NCBI GenBank assembly: GCA_028554755.1
Contig: JAPTOF010000007.1
Coordinates: forward strand, 17,035,001 to 17,099,000
Origin: Cordia subcordata
Lineage: Eukaryota > Streptophyta > Magnoliopsida > Boraginales > Cordiaceae
Direction: 5' to 3'
Length of the DNA: 64,000 nt
In this document: positions 43,596 to 55,580 of the stretch, piece by piece
Numbering within the stretch: the stretch's first letter is position 1
Layout: the number at the start of each line of letters is the position of its first letter
The notes under the pieces: generated by a model
Databases searched by the model: none
What the model was told of the DNA's origin: nothing
What the model saw: only the letters and a program-made list of their open reading frames with translations
Position numbers and translations under genes: made by a program

Positions 43596-44975
43596 GCAAT
43601 ATGCATACCCCGTGGGCCGTGGTATCTGACGGGACATTGGCCTCCCTCCCGCTACGGCTCGCTGTACGTTCCTTTAGCTATAGGCGTGTCCAATCCGATA
43701 ATAGTCCGTTCCGCATAGTGCAAGGAAGCTTGGTGGGCTTTCATACGAGGGTCCTGCGTACTGTGCCATCGCCCAGCCTATGGAATCGGCTGTTCTACGA
43801 TCCTACGTTGATTGGCAACAAGTGCCAAATAAGGCATTCTATCTGCCTCTGGCAGTTGAATTGGTGATCAGCCTATCAACTATGCTTTCTTATGCCTTTG
43901 TAGTGCCTAAAGACAAGTGAACGAAGTGGCCTTTTGGTAAGGGACACGAGTGAACGGATTCAAGGGAGAGTTGAAACCGCTTACTAGTGAGTGAGCTTTC
44001 TTTCCCTCGCTCAGCGCGAAATAGCTTCTATATCGAAGTTCTACATCGTTCTGACTCCTAGACAAAGACGATGCTAGTCTTTTCGCATTTGCAGAAGGTG
44101 GTAAGACCCTTGCGGAGTTCCCCAACAGCATAGAGCTTGGGAAGCTCGGATCCGGTCAAGATCCGAACAACAAGGAGCACTCAACTACTAGTCTGTCACT
44201 AAGTCTCCTCTGAGTCCGGTGCAGCACATCCGAAAGGCCCAACGTTTTAGTTCCCTTGGTAGTTTTATTAATGAACATCTGCACAATCCTCAGATTCAAC
44301 TTAGCGTTTCTGTTATCACATACAGAAATATGAAAACGTCCTTAAAGCCGTCTTAAAGCCGTCTTAAAGCCCTTTTAAGGATCTTTATGAGAGTTTTGAG
44401 TCTGAGCTCCTTGTTTTTGTTTTATTGATAGAACCTTGGGATAGAGTTTTTATAAAGGGAGCTCTTCCCGCCAACTTCTCCCAGGGGAGAAGGGAAGGCA
44501 CGAAGGGTAGAAGAATCAGTCTAAGGCTATGCTCTGGGTTCTGGGAAGGTAGTTCAGTCACCCAGTTCAGTCACACCCGATGGATAAGCAGTGATTCCTC
44601 TCTTAGCATCTTACCCGGCAAAAAGCCTTAAAGAATGAATAACTGGCTCAAAGCGTAGTGGATTTTTTCCTGCTACCATTGCTAATGAATCAACAGCGAA
44701 ATAGTCTTCAACTTCTTGTTTCAAATGTTCGTTTCGCGAAGCTCCGGCTTTCTACTATACGAATTCAGGTGATGGCCGGCATCGGCATCAATCAGACTTG
44801 GTTTCTACCAAATCTGAAATGACATTGGTAGACGGGTTGGGACCAGCCTTCTATCCCGGTGAACAATGTTCCACTGATTAGGCGGGGACAGGATTCGAAC
44901 CTGCAATCTTCAGGTCATGAGCCTGATGAGTTGACCAATTCCTCTACCCCGCTTCTTCCCCTTCTCCTCCTTCAT
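43596..44975. mobile_element. Nuclear insertion of plant mitochondrial DNA (NUMT)
   Basis: About 1.4 kb with a base composition closer to 45-50% GC than its AT-rich surroundings and no plant repeat or nuclear gene features. It contains a mitochondrial-type initiator tRNA gene at 44880-44953. The style of the flanking sequence (short open frames, CCCGCTACGGCTCGCTG, TCTCCCAGGGGAGAAGG) fits plant mitochondrial intergenic DNA. Boundaries are estimated from where the AT-rich style and the CATA microsatellite resume. Exact mitochondrial origin needs a database comparison. Confidence 0.75.
44880..44953 (-). tRNA. trnfM: Mitochondrial-type initiator tRNA-fMet (CAT), in NUMT
   Basis: Minus strand reads AGCGGGGTAGAGGAATTGG ... 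CTCATGA (anticodon CAT at 919-917 of this kilobase, i.e. 44919-44917) ... GGTTCGAATCC ... CCCCGCC. The acceptor stem pairs at positions 2-7 but position 1 (A) faces C72, the unpaired end that marks bacterial-type initiator tRNAs. It matches the plant mitochondrial fMet gene as I know it rather than the nuclear or plastid version. In the nucleus it is probably inert because mitochondrial promoters are not used, although internal polymerase III boxes might allow some transcription. Confidence 0.88.
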
Positions 44976-45002
44976 CCTCCTTGGTCCTTTTGGGCTTGGA
45001 AT

Positions 45003-45040
45003 GCATACATACATACATACATACATATATATACACACAG
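45003..45040. repeat. CATA/TA microsatellite at NUMT edge
   Basis: Several perfect CATA repeats followed by TATATATACACACA. It lies near the junction between mitochondrial DNA and the duplicated ATL upstream block. Confidence 0.85.
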
Positions 45041-45044
45041 TTAA

Positions 45045-45520
45045 GTGAATATATATGGTTTTTTTTAACAATGTTGGCTGCCAACTCTAATCAATTTTGT
45101 TGAAGTTTCAATCCAGCTTCCTTGCCTACCGTATTATGATATTATGTACAAGCAATGACCCTAAGTAGGGACTAGGGGATATTGGATAGTTCAAGTGGGA
45201 CTAGGGGATATTGGATAGTTCAAGTGGGACTAGGGAATATTGGATAGTTCAAGTGGTTGAGATTACCCCAAGAATGAGCTCTTAGGTTTAAATTTCATGG
45301 GGATTAAGGGGCTAGATAGAGGGTTGGGGAGGGGGGTTGTTTCAAAGAAAGACGACGTTATGTAATTAAATTCACAATCTAGGTTTACGAGTAGGCGAAG
45401 TAATTTGAGTTTGGATTACTAGATGCGGATTAATTGAATTAGAAGTAACGGGTTTGTTAAAAAAAAAACACACAAAAGAAATCACAAACTCTTCTTGATT
45501 CTTTAAAATGGTGTCCCGTC
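45045..45520. repeat. Distal 5' flank of the duplicated ATL block
   Basis: TTTTTTTTAACAATGTTG and GTTGAAGTTTCAATCCAGCT match 55690-55755, and AATTAAATTCACAATCT with following sequence matches 55815-55920. In the 55.0 kb copy this lies about 200 bp beyond the ATL promoter. Here it is over 3 kb away because the Copia element and the NUMT intervene. Confidence 0.65.
45168..45254. repeat. 29-bp tandem repeat, three copies
   Basis: Unit GGGACTAGGGGATATTGGAT followed by AGTTCAAGT occurs at 45168-45196, 45197-45225 and 45226-45254 with one substitution in the last copy. It is absent from the homologous block at 55.8 kb. Confidence 0.92.
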
Positions 45521-46870
45521 TTATGAGATGTTATAAATCAAATATTTTCAACAATGTGCATGTCACTATATATATATATATATGTTGTTTAAGAAACAAT
45601 AATAAACATATATGACGAACACGGGCAAAACTAATTAAGAGGGGGTCGGTAGGGGCCCTGAAACACACCCCCACCTCCCCCCAAAAAAAAAGCATCAGAA
45701 AATATATATCTATGCATATAATTTCTTAAAAGAACTTTGTTATGGGCCCCTTTTATTTTTTCTCTTTTTTTTGTTTAAAATTGTCCTCGTAATAATCTTT
45801 TCAAAATATATATTATTACACACACACATACATATATATATATGTATATATATGTGTATGTAGATGATACTTCAGTAATTAAATTTTTGCAAAAATAAGA
45901 AACTTGAGCAAATAAATTTTAATAGTCATTAATTTATTTATTTTACTGGTTAGGTACTTAGAATTTTTCCTTGCAAGATAAATTTAAAATGCTTATAAAT
46001 TTCAATTAACTTATTCATAGATAATTTATTTACTTAGGAAGCCTTATTTTTCATAGATAATATGTATATATGTAATTTGACTAGATAATTTCGTAAAGGA
46101 AAAAAGATTTAATTTCATCGATAGAATCAATGAACTTTTCTTTACATAATTTTGTATTATTCTAGTAAATATTAATTTTTTTTTACATTTATATATGTTT
46201 AAAAATTCTAACATCACCAACTTTTTGTTTTATGATCATTGTTATATATAATATATTCACTTTCACATTAGAAGAGAGGAAGATTTTTTTTTTTTACTTA
46301 ACATTATCTCAGGGATGACTTTTCTTCAAATGCATAAATAGATCTTGGTTCCCTCCTGCCCCCTTCCCCCTTAGCGTAACAAAAAATTTTTGGTTCTGCC
46401 CCTAATGATGAAGAAGGGAAAATTCATAAAAAGAAGAAATTGACATTTTGATGGTCTAGATCTATTGTAAATGCAATACAATACATTTATTTTTCTAATG
46501 TATATTTTAAATATTTTAAAAATCACATATAAATAGAGTATGCAACGCACAACTAGATACTTTAATTTGAAAAGATAATAGATGGAATTTTGGGAAAGAA
46601 AAAAAGGTAATCAGAATATATAACGTCCAAAACTAAACTAATTTTCTGTTTCACAAAAGATAGCTGGGGGAACTTTGGGGGAAGATGAGGGTGTAATCAA
46701 ATGCACCACGTTTTAGTGCTTGATGTTGTAATAATTTAGGAGTGATAACAACTTTAGTTATATATACTAGTCTAAACCCTGCATATTGTGCGGCTATGAT
46801 ATATCTTTTATTTTATATTTTGTATAAATTATAGGCTTATTAGTTTTGCTTTAAAATAGTAGCAATCTCT
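45521..46870. other. AT-rich intergenic
   Basis: No gene seen. Contains short TA and CA/TA microsatellites (45568-45585, 45818-45860) and C-rich/poly-A tracts near 45665-45690. Confidence 0.55.
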
Positions 46871-48982
46871 ATCAGTCAGTTGGCCAAGACTTTAATTGCT
46901 TATCTATGCAGACTCGCCATGCATGACTGCTCTCTCGACTCGAACCTTTTTCAACCAGTCTACTCATCTAAACTTCTCTTGACTAGAAGTTTGATCCCTA
47001 GTTGGCTAAATGTGTTTGCCCGTACCATGCTTCAAAACTTTCACACAATTCCGTCACAAAGTCCATCGTTTTACCCAAATTCAAGGCTCGCCCTCAATAC
47101 TCAAGAATTTGGCAAAACGAACCCCAAAAACGAACTCAAGATGTTGAAATTAGATAGGAACACTCTTGATCAATGCGGTCAACACCCAGTTAAAGTCAAA
47201 CTTGGCGGTCAAACTCCTCTTGGTCGCAAAACACACATCTTGGGTTGGAATTTCACAAAATAAAGCACAAATTTGGATCCGACATACCCAAAAATCTTCA
47301 AAATACCCTCAGTCCACTCAATTAAGGTTTGTTCAAACTCTAGTCAAGCACTTTATTTTTTGGTCAACTTGAGTCGACACCAAGTCTTCCATGCGCTCGC
47401 CACATGGAATTCTTTTCTCTACATGTTAGATCACACCTCTCAAGATTTGATGACTCAGATCATTCAAGCTCACTGTAATTGCATGCATTGCATAACATAC
47501 AATCATAATCCAATAGATCACATCTAACCCAAGATCTAATGGCTCTCATTGCGCATGTACACCATACCACAAAGTACCACATAACACTGGATCCAAACCC
47601 TTTTTTTTCAACAATCACAACAACCCATCAACCCATCTCCATAAGCTACTCGACCCATTCTCATCAAACAATCCAGTCATCGGATCCTTCATCGGAAGGT
47701 ACCACCACGCTCCGCATCGAGCGTAGACCACTATCGTACCATCTAATCAGGTCATCGCATCTCTTTCGCTGCCTATCGTCAACCTCTATGGGCATCACGT
47801 TCAACTTCTCCCCGACGGCTCCTTCAACATCTTCACACCACGAGACTACCACCAAAATAATCCTTGCTCTCCAAGGAATGTAAGACCCTCCACACACTTA
47901 CGAAGTTGCTCCAAACGCCATGGCCGTCAACTTCCATAGCCATCTTCTTTATGTCATCGGTGACTCTAACAACCACCAATTGCTACGCCATTGGTACCAA
48001 ACTTCTCATCTCATTGTCATGGTTTTAAAGATACCTCCCACACATGATTTGGTTGCTTCGATCAAGATTTGCCATTAAAGCAACCTACAACTTTCAAACT
48101 TTTTTTGGCATCGTTTTTTATCACGAAACCGTCTAAAAAATATCAAATAAACTCCTCTAGCTCCAAGAGTTCAACATATGCTTAAATCTCAATTTTGATG
48201 TTTGGATCAAAATCTGACTCAGGCCCGAACATGAGCTGTCAATCTTCTCCAGTAGCGTTCCGATCATCTTCGGGTAACACCATCATCACACTTAACTCAT
48301 CTCATCGCAACGAATCTAAGGGTGCTCTCTGTTTTGAAATTGGTGGTTGGACGAAAAACTGGTTACGGTGTTCGTCATCTTCTTTTTGGACGTTCCTTTT
48401 CAGCGCAGCTGTTTCAAACGACAGCTTCTTCAGAATTGTGCCTTCCTTGTATCATCATTGTGCCTAGTTCACCAATTGGGCTCTGATACCACTTGTTGAG
48501 AAAATCGAGGACACACATACACATTAATGCATAGTGAAAAACACACACAAAGAACATACAATCTTTTTAACGTGGTTCGGTTCTCCACGTATGTCTACGA
48601 TCTCTCTCTAAGATACATTTCACTATTCAACAATAATGAGTTACACATGGTGATGACTTTTTGCACAGCTAGAAATGTATAGACCCTCCTCCCTAAAGTT
48701 CTTACATTAGCTTTATCTTCAGCAGGACTAGAATGAATGTAAACTACATTCTCTCACTTATACAAGGTTCTCAGGATCTTTTACCCATACCTCTTATAGG
48801 GTGTGGCCCTAAGGCACCTAATATAAGTTATAAGATCCCTTATTTATAGGAGAGAAATCTTTTCTCCTCGAGATTTTTCTTTCACTAGTTTAGCCAAGTC
48901 TTGAATAAGGCAATCTCTTAATTGCCTTTTTATCCAAATTTTCTAATTTGTATGGGCTTGAACTTTGGGCTATAACCCAACA
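46871..48982 (-). mobile_element. Truncated non-autonomous LTR element: 5' LTR plus internal region
   Basis: The LTR at 48494-48982 (489 bp, TGTTGAG...CCCAACA) is followed on the minus strand by the primer-binding site TGGTATCAGAGCCC (48491-48478). The internal region runs down to about 46871, where it stops inside a segment that the copy near 36.55 kb places about 310 bp before the 3' LTR. Together the two copies suggest an internal region of about 1.9 kb. No gag or pol domain was recognised; frames at 47539-47883 (+), 47664-47897 (-) and 48195-48467 (+) are unassigned. It is probably a LARD/TRIM-like or gene-carrying non-autonomous element. Confidence 0.7.
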
Positions 48983-49560
48983 CCTATCACAGAGTTAATT
49001 AGAAATTACGCTTCAAAATGCTTAGGAGATTTGGTTTTTTTGAAAAATGGATTGACTTGATTGATAAGAGCATCTTTAATTATGTTGCTGGTTCTCCCTC
49101 ATGATTAATGGTCAAATTACTGGCTATTTCAAATATTTTAGGGGCCTCAGGAAATGGGACCCTCTCTCCCCTGGCCTTTTTGTACTTGCTGCTGAGTTTC
49201 CTTTTAGAGGATTGAACAATATCATGATGCGTAATCCTTTCATGGCCTACCATGCAAAGTGTGATATGATGGTGAGTTGTCTAGCTTGTGTAGATGATAT
49301 CATCATTGAAGAAACTTGTGGCCTTTTAACTTCTTTATGAGAAGTTTCTTGGTAGAAAATCAATGCTTGAAAAACAACTGCTTCTTGACTGGGAAAGGGT
49401 TAGTAAAGAGGTGGAAAAAAATGTGACAAAGGTAACTAATTTCAGAAAAATGAGATTACCTTTCAAATATCTTAGAGTGCCTACCCTTAAAGGTGTTAGG
49501 AAATCCTCTTTCCTTGCTGTTTTAATAGAGAAAATTCAAAGAAAATTATCTGGTTAAGAA
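48983..49560 (+). mobile_element. Truncated LINE reverse transcriptase fragment
   Basis: Plus-strand frames give FGFFEKWIDLIDKSIFN, then MINGQITGYFKYFRGLRKWD followed by PLSPGLFVLA, and CLACVDDIIIEE. This is the core of the non-LTR reverse transcriptase: GLRQGDPLSP-like motif and the catalytic box, degenerate as CVDD where FADD/YADD is usual. A frameshift lies just before MINGQ near 49104. A continuation at 49363-49557 includes FKYLRVP, resembling the YLGVP motif downstream. Both ends are missing and the fragment abuts the LTR. Confidence 0.8.
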
Positions 49561-49860
49561 GCTCACATTTTATCTCTAGGTGGCAAAAAGTTTAATTACA
49601 ATTATATGAAAGTTATCATATAATCCTAAGGAATGCTAATTTGACAAGCACGTTACAAGTTATGTTATTTCTTATAAGACTTTTTTCTTTATAAAATTTG
49701 ATTTAATTATTCATAATATCTAACAGGTGTTATTTCTCAATTAAGCAGTTAATAGTATTTTGCTAGAAATAAACAATTAGTCGGGCAAATAAAATGATAT
49801 TTGTAATAGCTTTGGAGTCACCTTAAAAGAACTTACTATTTACTGTGCTATTATAACTTA

Positions 49861-49912
<52 letters not shown>

Positions 49913-50096
49913 TTATATATATATATATATATTATTTCTTTTGACATGTGGCATTTGTTTTACTTATGTAGGTGATGGTATTTTGATGGAAATAGACAAT
50001 TATAGTTGGACAAATAATGTAATATTGGTAATACAAATGGAATCATATATCATAAAAAAATTTATTATTTATTATGATATACTAGTAGTAGTAGTA
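49561..50096. other. Intergenic with ATT and TA microsatellites
   Basis: A long (ATT)n run lies at about 49862-49912, followed by TA repeats. Sequence on either side (TATTTTG-T-GAAATA-ACAATTA at about 49748 and 49979) is imperfectly duplicated. Confidence 0.6.
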
Positions 50097-50352
50097 GTTA
50101 TTCTATACAGATTGCAAGATGATACAAAAGCAATGGAAATGCTTTTGATCAAATTCTGAATGAAAAAAAAGCCCGAAGAATTAGTAGCAGGTTATCAAAC
50201 CGAATATTCTGGTATCAAATTTGGTTTATCAATAATTTGATAATTATGAGTACTTCGATTCCTCTTGGTATCGATCTTAGTCCAGACCCCAATATTGATT
50301 TTTTGGCTAAGATAAAAATGAATGATTTTCTAATCCAAATATTTTCTATCAG

Positions 50353-50404
<52 letters not shown>

Positions 50405-50559
50405 GTCCCCTCCTAGATAGGAGAGACATGAAAAATTGGAACTAGTAACACGAATTGTAGCATTTAATATTTTAAAATTCATACAGCTTTTTCTTTCTTT
50501 TCTTTTCTTTTTCCCCCTTAACTAAACATGTAATATTTAATTTAATTCCAATAACTGCA
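50097..50559. repeat. 3' flank of the duplicated ATL block (second copy)
   Basis: Aligns with 40788-41010. It is interrupted by a TA microsatellite at 50357-50398 and some unmatched bases. Its continuation toward the ATL gene is displaced to 54874 by the Copia insertion. Confidence 0.65.
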
Positions 50560-53500
50560 TGTAAGCGCAACATATAGATCATATATAATACATGAATTTA
50601 TAGTATAAAATTGAAACTTATAATTGATAGCAGAAGCGCATACCATTATTGTTAAAAATTGTTGAAGAAGAAACTATCACCCATTCTAGGTTTAGATCTT
50701 TCTCTCCCTACTCTATTAAATATTAATAGATGCTCATGGACACAATTATTAGGTTCAGAGTAGGAGAGAGGATCTACACTTATTTATAATAAATTTTGAC
50801 AGGCCCATCCATAAAAGGCTTTATCAGAATATATGGGTCTGCGCACAATAGAACCGTATGGATTTATGAGGTGGGCTTAAGCTAATATGATTACAGAGCC
50901 AACTTGTAAACTAGATATTCAGCCTATTCAATAATTAACGGTAGCCCACTTTAAAGAGAAATTTTTCAACAAAATCCCACTTGGGCAACATTAATTATTT
51001 TATTTATTTTCAAAAATTTTTAAGAAAAGTATTTATTAGATTAAATAGGAAACAAAATGTAACTACAATTTTAAAATATTCTGATTGACAAGATTACACT
51101 TAGAGCGCATCATCGGACCAACAAGATTGTCAAATATCGAATCATGACAGTTATATTGTTCTATATTGACACAAGACTTTCTATGGTCACAAATGTCACC
51201 CAACCTTATTGTCATAGATCAAACATACGATAGCGTAGCAAGAAGCTATCACCAAAATGTGATCAAAATGTGCTACTTTTTTGTCAGTCCTCCACATGAT
51301 TTCTCCGAGATCGGCATTCAAAGCAAGAGAAATCTATTATTTTTATCCTTACAAAATAACGGTTAACATGCTAGAGGAAAGAACACATATCCTCATAAAA
51401 CGACGATCTCCATGCCAGAGGTAAGAATACATATCTCCAACCAAAATATGTCCTTATGGAGATGTTAAACTCAATAGGGGATCTTATCGTAATGAACACC
51501 AAACATAAGATCCTCAACAAAACAATAATATGAGTAATCACAATATACAATTATGTTGTAGCCCATAAAATAATGTACTATTTTATGAATGCACTAATGC
51601 ACAAAACAAAACATAAAATAATGGGAACATCTAACATTACATGATGATATAAAGCTCACACTTGACAATAGCATAAAAAAATTGTAAAATACTCATATTC
51701 CTAACATGTTTCACAAAAACCAAAGTCAAAGATCCTTGGACAAGGAGTCAACTAACATGTCATCAATAGCAATTTGTTTTATATGAATGGTGCCACTTTT
51801 GACAAAATCTCTAACTAGTAAGAACTTGATATCTATATATTTGCAAGCTTCAATATTCTTATTATTCTTTGAGAACAAAACAACAACTCTATTATTACAA
51901 CAAATCTTAATAGATCTAGTAACAGAATTTATAATTCTTAAAACTAGATATCAAGTTCTTAAACACAGCATGAGTTGAGGCTTCATAACAAGCCACAAAT
52001 TTGCATAGTTGAACAAGCATTAAGTTTTTATTTAGTACTCTTCCAAGATATAGCCTCTCTGGCTAACACAAAGATAGATACCCAAAACATAGATTTTTAA
52101 TCATCTGAGCGTCTAACATAGTCAGAGTTAGAATATCCAACCAACGCTAGGTAATCTACTTTACAGTAAACAAGCATATAATTTTTGGTCTTTTATAGGT
52201 ATTTCATTATCTTTTCAGGAACAACACAATAGCCCTTTACAGGATTTATTATCACCTAAAAACTCTTACTACAAAAGCAATATTAAGTGTAATGTATAAT
52301 AGATCATACAATAGGCTCTCAACAGTACTAGCACAAGGTATATCTTTCATAGAATCCCACTCTATATCATTTTGAGGATATTACTTCAATTTAAGTTGAT
52401 CATCTTTTACAACAAATGCATGCAAGACTTACAATTCTTCATAGCAAAATGTTTTGAAAACTTAAACAATGTAACTCCTTCATAAAAGATTCAAAAATTC
52501 CAAGATTCCTTGATATTTCTCTCTTATAGCTATTAAAAGTTCTTTCACATTCTTAATCCAAGACAAGCCGTTCACTAAATATTCAGTTATGGTCTCTTCA
52601 TAATGGTTAAGACAAGACAGTTAGACCTCTCCTATTGCCGATTATATTCCCCTTTCTTTATCATTGTTTTTATCAACCAAAACGACATGTGTATCAAAAT
52701 TTAATGCTAAGTCAGTATCGACTATACTTAGATAAAACCTAATATCCGCTTTTATTTCATAATGATTTTATCTATTCAAGACATTAAAGTAATGATTGTT
52801 CAAAGCAAAGGAAACAATCAAGGAAAAGGATTCAATATCAATAAATATTATGCATACATGCTATATTACAAAAGTAAGCATTATAAACAAAAGAGTCCAA
52901 GCACATAATTGTTTTATCGATCTTTGGGCAAATAATTCAACATGTAAATAGGTACTCTTTTAATATAAAATAATACATATAAGATCATCCTACTGATAGA
53001 AAAGTCAACCACCTTTGGGCAATTAAAATCTTTAACAATATTGTAATCTTAGTCTAGACTTTATGTTTATACTACCAAGCTAAAGTCATTTAAAAATCTC
53101 CTTTGGGAGAATATTGCACACTTTACTATGGTAGTTTCTCAGACAAAACGAGAAAAGCCATAGATTTAATTGAGCAAATCACTTTGATGAATTTGTAACT
53201 TAAATCTATGTTGTCAATTCATTGAAAAAAATTAATAGTTAATACAGTCACAAAAAGCTATACATGCACTTGTTCAGACAATATTAAACACTTATAATGC
53301 ATCTTAATGATCTCAAAATTTAAAATTATTTCACATTCAACATGGCACATATAAACAATTTGATAATAGAAAATATATGATAGTCATAAAATTTGAATTA
53401 AATTCAATATATGTGACCTTTGGTTTTATTTACAAAAAAGCTATATTTAACAATCAGAATTAACAAAAAGATACTATTCCCAAATAAATACTAAATAAGT

Positions 53501-54873
53501 TCAAAACTCATTCCAAAATATCAATAAGCCTAATTTTCTGGCAATGAATTAGTCTAATACCAATTATACTACTAATATGGCTGTTAATGAAATACCACCA
53601 GCATCATCTAAATGATATACAAGCTAACATGCACTAGGCCCCATGATATACACGTATGTTAACCACCAAAGAAAATATTTTTTTAATTTTTTTAATGCAC
53701 GTATTGATTTATTAAAGAGGTTTTGTTAACTTCCCGTTGCTAAGGACGATGACCTTAAGCATGATCCATTTCCACAAAATAGAAGCAAAGCTTTTCCTTT
53801 TCTTTGATAATGTTTTTTTAAGAACCATAAATAGACATTGATTCTAATTATGGTCAATAACAGAAGTAGAGAAAGAAATTAGTTATAAATCTTGCAAATT
53901 CTAGCAGAAGTAGAGAAAGAAATTAGTTATAAATCTTGCAAATTCTGAGTATTACAAGACAAGATAAATGCATTTATGGAGAATTTAATTAATGATGATC
54001 TTTGTGTTAGAACAAGGGTAACATTAATACAAAACAAGTTTTGCCATGAATCAAAGATATCTAAAGCCTCTATTCTGCCACATGCTTTACTTTTTCTCCT
54101 TTTCTTTTATCAATTATTTTAAAAAAAAAGGAATAACTAAGGCCTACATCTACATACTAAATACGATCTACAAATACATGCATATGTATATATATTATTA
54201 ATAATTTAGATGGCTATTTTTCTTGATGTGAGTAGCGATTGATTTTTTCTAAATAATAGAAAAAACTCAAAAATTAAAACAGATTATAAAATAAATAAAA
54301 AACAAGCAAGGAAAGTTCTACAAAAGCACTCAATCAATTTCATCAAATAAAATTTAATAATCACATAAAAAAATATCAACAACTGTTGTAGTTTATATGC
54401 TGAAACAAGTATTTTGATTTTTTTAATTGATAATTACGCACAAATCCATGTATAATAGGCTCTGGTATCACATGTAAGCGCAACATATAGATCGTATCAA
54501 ATATATGAATTTACAGTATAAAATTGAAAGATATAATTGATAGCGGAAGCGCATACCTATTTGAGTCATTACTGTTAAGAAGCTTAGATATTTCTCTTTC
54601 TACTCTATTCAATATTAACATATACTTATGAGAACAACTGTTAGGTTAAGAGTAGGAGAGAAAACCTAGCCTTATTTATAATAAATTCTGACAGACCCAC
54701 CCATAAAAGACTTTATCAAAATACATAGACCTACGCATAATAAAACCTATAGATTATGAGATAGGCTTAAATCAATATGATCACTGAACCAACTTATGAA
54801 CCAGATATTTAGTCTATTTTCTAAAACTAAAAATAATTAATGATAGTCTACTTTAAATAGAAATTTTCCAACA
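50560..54873 (-). mobile_element. Decayed Copia LTR retrotransposon, TSD CTGCA
   Basis: LTRs at 50560-50971 and 54473-54873 (TGTAAGCGCAACATATAG ... CAACA) are flanked by a perfect 5-bp duplication CTGCA (50555-50559 and 54874-54878). On the minus strand the 5' LTR is at 54473-54873; a tRNA-Met-like site TGATACCAGAGCC follows it, altered from TGGTATCAGAGC. A purine-rich tract precedes the other LTR (about 50972-50985). At 51726-51833 the minus strand still encodes the end of RNase H (DIKFLLVRDFVKSGTIHIKQ ... DDMLVDSLSKDL, stop). The rest of gag-pol is too damaged to read, and many LTR differences indicate an old insertion. A perfect 44-bp tandem duplication is inside. Confidence 0.85.
53861..53948. 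repeat. Near-perfect 44-bp tandem duplication
   Basis: CAGAAGTAGAGAAAGAAATT continuing to CTTGCAAATTCTAG occurs at 53861-53904 and again at 53905-53948, identical over at least 42 bases. It is recent relative to the decayed Copia element that contains it. Confidence 0.92.
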
Positions 54874-54988
54874 CTGCAATGTTGGTTACAAGAAATCTAG
54901 GGGTGTTTGTCAATGCTTATTTTGGTACTTATAAGTACCTATAAGCACCAAATAAGCACTTCCAAACAGTGAAGTATGAAGATAAGGT

Positions 54989-55468
54989 TCATACGGTTAG
55001 TGTTGAAGCACGGAAAGAGTCAAGTGACGCTCTGCACAGCGGACAATTTGGCCGAGAGGAGAGCCATTTATCGACACATTCAGAATGGAATGCATGGAGA
55101 CACTCGGGCATCACCTTAAGTAATTCATTCTCTTGAAACAATCCCAAACATATTGAACACTCGCTTTCTTTAACACCCAGACATATTAAGCCGTGCAAAA
55201 AGCTTGGCAGGCTATTGATCATGGCTGCATCAAGCCCTTCACTCTGCGTTGCAACTGCTGCAGATGGAGTAGAGTTCGCGCTTCTGCTAGCAAAATAACG
55301 ACTGCATTTGCTGCTAACCAAATTAAGGAAAATGAAGCTTAAGATAAGGAAGATCAACATGAGCACAACGACAATGGTGATGAGCTTGTGGTCGTGGGAA
55401 TGGAAATGGGACCCGTGGTTGAAGTCTGTGGCGTACCACCGAGGGCGTTGGAATTCTTCGGAGGCCAT
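54989..55468 (-). CDS. ATL-type RING-H2 finger protein, intact copy
   Basis: Intronless 159-aa protein from the ATG at 55468 (MASEEFQRPRWYATDF). The frame extends upstream only to a TTG, so this ATG is chosen. One transmembrane segment at about residues 29-50, GLD at 78-80 in EGLDAAMINSLPSF, and a complete RING-H2: C104, C107, C123, H125, H128, C131, C142, C145. The tail is slightly longer (SFRASTLTV) than in the 38.76 kb copy. It is the functional counterpart of the pseudogene at 41.19 kb and shares both flanks with it. A TATA box lies about 105 bp upstream. Family role: membrane-anchored E3 ubiquitin ligase. Confidence 0.92.
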   Translation of the reverse strand: MASEEFQRPRWYATDFNHGSHFHSHDHKLITIVVVLMLIFLILSFIFLNLVSSKCSRYFASRSANSTPSAAVATQSEGLDAAMINSLPSFLHGLICLGVKESECSICLGLFQENELLKVMPECLHAFHSECVDKWLSSRPNCPLCRASLDSFRASTLTV

Positions 55469-55572
55469 GAGGGGTTTCTGGAAGTGATGGTGGACCAATG
55501 CGAACAGCGGGCTGAGAAATAAGTTGTAAGTGATATTGATGTGAGTGTGGGCTGCATTAATGCTGGTTGTTG

Positions 55573-55580
55573 CTTATATA
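55573..55580 (-). promoter_or_regulatory. TATA box of the 54.99 kb ATL gene
   Basis: TATATAAG on the minus strand, ending 105 bp before the ATG. It is the best core-promoter match in the window. In the pseudogene copy the homologous sequence is broken at this point by the element at 41777-43588. Confidence 0.65.

Noticed and set aside
44859..45044. 61-codon frame across the tRNA
   Set aside because: It is the antisense translation of the mitochondrial-type tRNA-fMet and adjoining microsatellite.
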